Shown: positions 59,462 to 64,000 of the stretch, piece after piece
Layout: each line of letters begins with the position of its first letter
How positions within the stretch are numbered: position 1 is the first letter of the stretch
Source of the DNA: Candidatus Solirubrobacter pratensis
Lineage (GTDB): Bacteria; Actinomycetota; Thermoleophilia; Solirubrobacterales; Solirubrobacteraceae
Assembly: GCF_000425945.1 (NCBI RefSeq)
Contig: NZ_KE384482.1
Span: forward strand, 49,487-113,486
DNA: 64,000 nucleotides
Direction: 5' to 3'
The notes under the pieces: model-generated
Seen by the model: the letters and a program-made list of their open reading frames with translations, nothing else
Database searches by the model: none
What the model was told of the DNA's origin: nothing
Made by a program: the position numbers and the translations under genes

Positions 59462-59869
59462 TCAGGCGTCGCCCAGCCCGCCGCCCGGCGCGTAACGGTG
59501 ATGCAGGTCGAGCGCGTTGCCCGCGGGGTCGAGGAAGATCGCTTGGTGGCAGACGCCGCTGTCGAACGTCTCGGATACGAACTTCACGCCCTGCTCCTCC
59601 AGGCGCTCGCGCACAGCGGCGACGTCGTCGACGCGGAACGCCACGGGCAGCGCCAGCGGCCGGAACTCTTGGCCGAACGCGGTCGGCTCCATGATCGCGA
59701 GCGTGAGGTTGCCCGCCTGGTACTCGGTCGCCGGCATGTCCCCGTAGTTCTTGACGAACGGCAAGCCGAGGATGGTGCCGTAAAAGCGCCGTGACGCCTC
59801 GATGTCCTTCGCCGGCAGCGCGACGAAGTCGACGCCAGTGATCCCGGGAGCGGCGGTGGATGAACTCAT
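59462..59869 (-). CDS. VOC/glyoxalase-family protein
   Basis: A 135-residue VOC protein: VDFVALPAKDIEASRRFYGT at the first module and QAIFLDPAGNALDLHHRYAP at the end, with a Gln/His-Asp-like metal set. Similar proteins are annotated as glyoxalase or bleomycin-resistance family; no substrate can be given. The ATG (MSSSTAAPG) is preceded by ACCGGCATG; an in-frame start 11 codons upstream is less likely. Confidence 0.87.
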   Translation of the reverse strand: MSSSTAAPGITGVDFVALPAKDIEASRRFYGTILGLPFVKNYGDMPATEYQAGNLTLAIMEPTAFGQEFRPLALPVAFRVDDVAAVRERLEEQGVKFVSETFDSGVCHQAIFLDPAGNALDLHHRYAPGGGLGDA

Positions 59870-59911
59870 GCCGGTAAGACTGCACGACCAGCGCGTTCTC
59901 ATCGGAGCCGC

Positions 59912-60022
59912 TCAGGTCGCGACGACTGCGGGAGCCGCAGCGACCTCCCGCTTGGTCAGGTACGGCTCGAACTCACCCACCGCCGCCGCCAGCTCAGGCA
60001 TACGGGCAGCCTCCATCGTCAT
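59912..60022 (-). pseudogene. Possible truncated excisionase-type HTH fragment
   Basis: A 36-codon frame starting MTMEAARMPEL contains FEPYLTKREVAA, which resembles the first helix of MerR/excisionase-like DNA-binding proteins that usually accompany integrases, and then breaks off. The tRNA-linked integrase remnant on the other side makes an element origin plausible. The match is short, so the call is weak. Confidence 0.3.
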
Positions 60023-60246
60023 GCGGCCCTCCATTCGACTTCGCTCAGTGCTTCGCGCGCGAGGATGCGCGCAGGCAGAGCTGCCGCCCACGACGGGCGA
60101 GGTCGAGGGGCGCGCGGTGCGTGACTCCTTCGCTGTGGCTCCCGGCCTGCTCAGTGACTCCCGTGCGACTCTCAGCCCGACCAACCCTGACGAAGAGCGG
60201 CGAATCGTGGCGATCCGCGACCGCACGCCATGCAGCGGAAAGCGCG

Positions 60247-60283
60247 GAGCGGCGCGGCCTGCCGGAGATCGGCGGCGCCGCTC
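60247..60283 (-). terminator. Hairpin downstream of the tRNA (copy B of the 38-bp repeat)
   Basis: GAGCGGCGCGGCC (60247-60259) and GGCGGCGCCGCTC (60271-60283) pair with one mismatch around an 11-nt loop. The hairpin begins seven bases past the mature 3' end of the tRNA, in its direction of transcription, so it probably terminates it. Confidence 0.55.
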
Positions 60284-60290
60284 ATATCGA

Positions 60291-60363
60291 TGGGCCGGGC
60301 AGGATTCGAACCTGCGCGCGACGGATTATGAGTCCGCTGCTCTAACCACTGAGCTACCGGCCC
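60291..60363 (-). tRNA. tRNA with CAU anticodon (elongator Met or Ile2)
   Basis: The 73-nt gene folds as a full cloverleaf: acceptor GGGCCGG/CCGGCCC with discriminator A, D-arm GCTCAGTGGTTAGAGC, anticodon arm GCGGA-CTCATAA-TCCGT, and T-arm GCAGG-TTCGAAT-CCTGC. The anticodon is CAU. This serves elongator methionine or, if modified by TilS, isoleucine AUA; the D-arm resembles E. coli ileX but the evidence is not decisive. The absence of an initiator-type C1:A72 mismatch excludes tRNA-fMet. CCA is not encoded. Confidence 0.93.
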
Positions 60364-60507
60364 TAGATGAGAGCTACAGCATGGAATCTACGGCGTAGCG
60401 CCCGATCTTGGGGTCATGCGGGGACGCTCGACGACCGCGACGAACCGCCGTCAACGGCGTGGTCGACGGGGCGGACGACGGTAAGCACCGCCACCACGTC
60501 CTCGTCC

Positions 60508-61050
60508 TCACCAGCCGGCCCGGCCGGCTGCGCGCGCCACGTAGTCGTTGAGGCGATCGGCGCTCCTCGGGCTGCGGCAGCAGCTTGACGTAGCGCTCGG
60601 TCGCGGCGAGCGAGGAATGGCCGAGGTACTCCATGACCTCGCGCAGCGTATAGCCCGCCGCCATCAGGTACGACGCGTACGTGTGGCGGCACTCGTGCAG
60701 CGTGACCCGCTGACGCGACCGATCGTGCGCTGCCCAAGCGGTCGGCCCGCTCGGCCGGCCGCGAGCTGAGGATCCCAACGCGACCCCTCGCTCTTGGATG
60801 CCCGCACATGGATCAGCGGGCCCTCGAAGTCGATGGGCATAGGCGAGCGCATCGTCGAGATCGAGGGCGGCGCTCAGCTGCGCGGCCTCCGCGGGGTCGG
60901 CAATCCGCAACCGCCGCGTCTCGTCGCCCGGGGGGAGCTCGACGTCGCGGGCCGGGTTCCGGGACACCAGCCGCCATGTGGGACATGCAGCGCACCTGTA
61001 GATCGCATTGACCACGGCGAGATGGTTGTTGAGGTCGAGCGCTTCAGCCC
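60508..61050 (-). pseudogene. Decayed tyrosine recombinase (integrase)
   Basis: Pieces of a phage-type tyrosine integrase are spread over three frames. VSRNPARDVELPPG lies at the start of the catalytic domain, IHVRASKSEGSRW in the middle, then HECRHTYASYLMAAGYTLRE with the box II H-xx-R-H, LGHSSLAATERYVKLLP with the catalytic Tyr, and an ADRLNDYVARAAG tail. The region with the first catalytic Arg is missing and at least two frame changes separate the pieces, so the gene is dead. Its position beside the tRNA marks an old integration event. Confidence 0.75.
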
Positions 61051-61242
61051 GCGGGGAACTCGTCCGAGCGCCCGGGCAGCAGGGTGTAGTCGAGGGAATG
61101 GCCGTAGCGCCGCAGCTTGGCGCTCCTGTGCGGCTTCGATCGCCTTCTGGCCGCCCTCCAGCCAGCGGGATCAGCGACAAGCGAGCCGGAGCGTCGACCT
61201 GATCCCTGCATGAGCCGATGATGGCCGGAGTATCGTCAGCGC

Positions 61243-61607
61243 ATGTACGCCCGGCTGCCGGTGCACGCACCGCCCGCGGCTGTTCTGGCCGCACTACGCG
61301 ATGTGTTGCGCGAGCGCCGGATCACCGAATACGCCGTCGTCGACCACGGGCATGACATGGCGGCCGCCGGGCAACCCGCCTCCCGGCCTGGACGCTGATC
61401 TTCGGCAACCCGGCGGCGGGCGCCCGCCTGCTGGCCCGCGACCTGGCCGCGGCGGTCGACATCCCGCTGCGGCTTGCCGTGATCGGCCGCGGCGAAGCCG
61501 GCGAGATCGTCCTGCGCGACATGCGGACGCTGATCGACGCCGACATCGCCGACGACTTCACCGACGTCCTGCGTGGGATCGCCGCGGCGGCCCGCGAGCG
61601 CATCTAG
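61243..61607 (+). pseudogene. DUF302-domain protein with one frameshift
   Basis: The first frame reads MYARLPVHAPPAAVLAALRD and YAVVDHGHDMAAAG, then hits a stop. The second frame resumes at AWTLIFGNPAAGARLLARDL, VDIPLRLAV and ends at TAG. Together they fit a DUF302 protein, a small family of unknown role. The break lies near a CCC run at about 61390; one extra C would join the frames. Either decay or a homopolymer sequencing error could explain this. Confidence 0.65.
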
Positions 61608-61946
61608 CAGCGCGCTGACGAGCCGGGACGACGCAGCCGCGCTGCTCCTTCGAGGCACACGGATGGGTGGACCGCGCGTCGGCGGCTGCCGTTCTCAACC
61701 GGCGGAAGGCGAAGCAGCGCGGCCGGCACGTCGACGTGCGCGGTCGCGCAAGCGCATGAGGAGCCGCTTAGTGGGTGGGTGGAGGACGCGCCAGACCGAG
61801 ACATCAGCAATATGAGCACGCCGCCCAGCCTGCGTAGGGACGCACGTAGGCGCGCAGGTGCAGGGGTGGGCTCCACGGCTCAGCCACGCCCGAGACGGTT
61901 CCCGCAACCGGCGCGGGCGATCGCCTGTTCTCCCGCGGTCCGCGCA
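61608..61946. other. 339-base gap without a supported gene
   Basis: I see no convincing coding region, RNA or strong hairpin here. The open frames present lack ribosome sites and family features. Confidence 0.5.
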
Positions 61947-62535
61947 CTAACCGGAGCGCGCTGCCGCTGCGGGCGCCGCCCCGTGGGATGTGGGGTCGCC
62001 GGCAAACACCGTCGCCCAGTCGCGCTTGATGCTCGTCACGGTCCAGCCATGCGCCGCGGCCTGTTCGAGCGCCTGCTCGGCGCCGTCGGTGTAGGCGAAC
62101 TCGCGGTCGTCGTCATCGTGCAGCACGAGCAGTCGCAGCGCGGGCCGAGACGGTCCCCCGGCGTAGCGCAGCATCGGGACGTCGCCGTTGGAGTTGCCGG
62201 CGGCGAGGATCGGGCGCCGTCCGATGCGGCTCCAGATCCGCGCCGGCTTGACCGGTCCGTCGTCGAAGACGTCGGGCGACGCCTGCTAGCGCACCGTCCC
62301 GCCGTCGTCGTCGTCGCTCCAGCGCAGGGCGTTCGAGCTGCCGATCACCCGCTCGCTGGGGATGCCGTAGACCTCGTCGGTGACCGGGCGCATGAAGTCT
62401 CGGTCGCCCCCGAGGCGATGTAGCTCGTGAACCCGTTGGACTGCAGGTAGGCGAGGAGGTCGATCATCGGCACGTACGCGCACTGCAGCAGCGCGCGCCC
62501 GGTCGTCGGATGCGCACCGGGTGCGTGGCGAATTC
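61947..62535 (-). pseudogene. HAD-superfamily hydrolase, truncated and broken
   Basis: The remains read YVPMIDLLAYLQSNGF, then after a frame change RDFMRPVTDEVYGIPSERVI, an in-frame TAG (62286-62288), and ILAAGNSNGDVPMLRYAGG and REFAYTDGAEQALEQAAAHG. This is the pattern of secreted or cytosolic phosphoserine-phosphatase-like HAD hydrolases. The N-terminal nucleophile Asp region is missing. The frame change lies at a GGGGG run and would be repaired by one G, but the TAG and the truncation show true decay. Confidence 0.7.
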
Positions 62536-62542
62536 CGGAGAT

Positions 62543-62911
62543 TCAGGATCCTCGGGGCTCTGATCGGACGCGACGCCAAAGCGCTCCGGTCCCCACGCCG
62601 AGCGCGATCACGGCCATCGGCACCGGAAGCGCGATCAACACAAAGGGCGTCTGAGGAATCGCCTCGTAATCCTCCGAGCGGTTGAAGGGCTCCCAGTCGA
62701 TCTGCCACAGGACGTCCGCCGCGAAGGCGCTCGCCACGAGAATCGCGGCCCACGAGACCGCATACAAACGCCGCTCGACGATGCCGACGATCAAGAGCAT
62801 CGCGACCGTCGCGACGAAGCCGGCCATTGCCAGGGCAGCAACGTCGGAGAAAGCGAGAACCCCGGCGACGAACAGCACACTGGCCCGTGCGCGCCGCGAA
62901 GAGAGCTCCAC
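62543..62911 (-). CDS. Small hypothetical membrane protein
   Basis: A 122-residue product from a GTG start, with about three to four hydrophobic segments (VLFVAGVLAFSDVAALAMAG, FVATVAMLLIVGIV, AVSWAAILVASAFAADVLW and FVLIALPVPMAVIALGVG). I do not recognise the family. It abuts the HAD remnant and has GGACCCCGGC before the start, a weak ribosome site. Confidence 0.55.
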   Translation of the reverse strand: MELSSRRARASVLFVAGVLAFSDVAALAMAGFVATVAMLLIVGIVERRLYAVSWAAILVASAFAADVLWQIDWEPFNRSEDYEAIPQTPFVLIALPVPMAVIALGVGTGALWRRVRSEPRGS

Positions 62912-63086
62912 GCCGGGGTCCTACCCGACTCGCACTCCTTTCTGCACGCGCGGGTAGCGCTCAGCGCGAGCGTGGTGCTTTGCCAGAGGACACACTGAAC
63001 TTTCGACGCGTTGGTCCGCGGTCTGACACTGGTTAGAGTCGCGCCAGCCCGGGCGAGCGCCGGGGGCCGCGAACGGAGGCGTCGCT

Positions 63087-64000
63087 GTGTCGCGCATACG
63101 GTTGGTCCGGCTGGCAAAAGTCGTGGGCGTCGCCGTCGTGCTGGCGGCGGTGGTGGCGCCGGGCTCGAGCGCCAGGCCGGAGCGCAGGCCGCGGCCGATC
63201 TCGCCGGCGGTGGCGTTCGTGCTCCCGCCGGCACAGCAGTGCGTGAGCAGGGCCAGGCTCATGCTGCGAGTGCGCAAGGTCGCGCGCGTGAAGTGGACCG
63301 GCGTGACGATCAAGATCGACGGGAAGCGCTTCAGGACGTTCGCGCGCACCGCGCTCCCCGGCCCGTTGAAGCTCACGGGCCTCCCCAGCAAGCGGTTCGG
63401 ACTCTCGATCACCGCCAGGGCGAAGGACGGCCGCAGCGCGACCGCCTCCCGGGCCTACTCGCCGTGCCCGCCGTTCGGCGGGTTCCCGACGCCCACGCCG
63501 ACACCGACACCCGCACCCCCAGCCACTCCGACACCCACCCCGACGCCCACGGGCGCCCACGCGCCCGGGAGCTACTCCGGCCGGACCCCGCAGCAGGCCG
63601 TCTTCTCGTTCTACGTCTCGAACGACGGCACCCGCCTGCAGGACGTCACCGTCCCCACCTACCTCGGCTGCACGCCGAGCAAGACGTTCTACGACCACAT
63701 CGGCATCGCCGACATCGCAATCGCCCCCGACGGGTCGTTCACCGCGACCACGACGCAGACCGGCGTCTTGGCGGGGGCGCCGGCACACTTCACGTACACG
63801 TTCAGCGGGCACTTCCAGGGGACGCTGGTGTCCGGCACCTACCGCGAGGACGTCAGCTACGACGACGGGACCGCGTTCGCCTGCACGACGAACCCCACGA
63901 CGTGGACGGCGTCCCGAGAGGCCCTGGGCACGCAGACAGCGGCGCTCCCGGCCGGCAGCTACTCCGGCCGGACCCCGGAGCAGTCGGTCTTCTCGTTCTA
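63087..64000 (+). CDS. Secreted repeat protein with Thr-Pro linker, N-terminal part
   Basis: The gene runs off the window. GGAGG seven bases before the GTG supports the start. A signal-like N-terminus (VGVAVVLAAVVAPGSSA) is followed by a conserved small beta domain (about 30-130) and a PTPTPTPTPAPP-type linker (about 133-158). A 129-residue unit begins GSYSGRTPQQAVFSFYVSND. The second unit starts exactly 387 bases later with GSYSGRTPEQSVFSF, so at least two tandem units exist. The unit contains paired cysteines (GCTPSKT, FACTTN), suggesting a disulfide-stabilised extracellular beta domain. Function is unknown; adhesion or surface display is a guess. Confidence 0.75.
   Translation, partial: MSRIRLVRLAKVVGVAVVLAAVVAPGSSARPERRPRPISPAVAFVLPPAQQCVSRARLMLRVRKVARVKWTGVTIKIDGKRFRTFARTALPGPLKLTGLPSKRFGLSITARAKDGRSATASRAYSPCPPFGGFPTPTPTPTPAPPATPTPTPTPTGAHAPGSYSGRTPQQAVFSFYVSNDGTRLQDVTVPTYLGCTPSKTFYDHIGIADIAIAPDGSFTATTTQTGVLAGAPAHFTYTFSGHFQGTLVSGTYREDVSYDDGTAFACTTNPTTWTASREALGTQTAALPAGSYSGRTPEQSVFSF

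Larger units (their letters stand above)
59870..60290. other. 421-base gap before the tRNA
   Basis: It contains a possible excisionase fragment on the minus strand and the hairpin after the tRNA. No complete gene is supported. Confidence 0.5.

Noticed and set aside
60291..62911. Attachment-site duplication of the tRNA end
   Set aside because: I found no second copy of the tRNA 3' sequence within the window, so no att boundary can be marked.
63480..63560. CRISPR-like or tandem repeat at the Thr-Pro coding stretch
   Set aside because: The short ACGCC/ACACC repetition encodes a Pro-Thr linker in frame with the secreted protein and has no repeat-spacer pattern. No CRISPR array was seen anywhere in the window.

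Overview
The window is very GC-rich, with GTG and TTG starts and many genes overlapping by 1-4 bases. SARP/AfsR-type regulators, lipoproteins and large secreted peptidases are present. Together these suggest an actinomycete of the class Thermoleophilia, most likely Solirubrobacterales (Conexibacter/Solirubrobacter-like). This is inferred from gene content; no rRNA is present.

Region 1 (1-12.6 kb, almost all minus strand). The window opens inside a secreted GH15 glucoamylase-type enzyme. Next, seven tightly coupled genes encode a receiver-PP2C phosphatase, a CHASE3-type histidine kinase, a small response regulator, two CrcB fluoride channels, a triple-DUF190 protein and a PQQ-type sugar dehydrogenase lipoprotein. 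A STAS anti-anti-sigma protein lies divergently, so the block looks like a partner-switching and two-component module joined to fluoride export. A large membrane GGDEF-EAL protein, a PNPOx-like flavoprotein and a BBE-type FAD oxidoreductase follow.

Region 2 (12.6-24.2 kb). A BTAD-ATPase-LuxR regulator is divergent from a 14-TM-type MFS exporter. Both the exporter promoter and the FAD oxidoreductase promoter carry three GGCAAGG-like direct repeats spaced exactly 11 bp, the geometry of SARP binding sites. This predicts a small regulon. A catabolic-looking cluster follows: phytoene-desaturase-like oxidoreductase, TetR regulator, Rieske oxygenase of the quaternary-ammonium type, D-2-hydroxyacid dehydrogenase, YciI protein and MHS transporter.

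Region 3 (24.2-45.6 kb). Three secreted peptidases (M28, M14 and S9) share a homologous C-terminal domain ending in TLSTT(T/K)P, and a fourth, broken copy lies near 45.5 kb. Between them are an OmpR-type regulator without a usual start codon, the helicase HrpA, a dialkylglycine-decarboxylase-like aminotransferase, a second BTAD regulator, and several broken genes (amidohydrolase, DUF1963, a cupin fragment).

Region 4 (45.6-57.1 kb). This holds a Gfo/Idh/MocA dehydrogenase, a GlxA-type AraC regulator divergent from an HD hydrolase, a diaminopropionate ammonia-lyase-like enzyme, an epimerase, a methyltransferase and a complete polyamine-type ABC importer. A compact phage-like lysis cassette (CHAP endolysin, holin-like protein, lysozyme-like protein) follows with no other phage genes near it.

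Region 5 (57.1-64 kb). VOC proteins, a TetR regulator and an L,D-transpeptidase lead to a CAU-anticodon tRNA. Beside the tRNA is a decayed island: integrase, DUF302 and HAD pseudogenes and a possible excisionase fragment. A small membrane protein and the start of a secreted repeat protein close the window.
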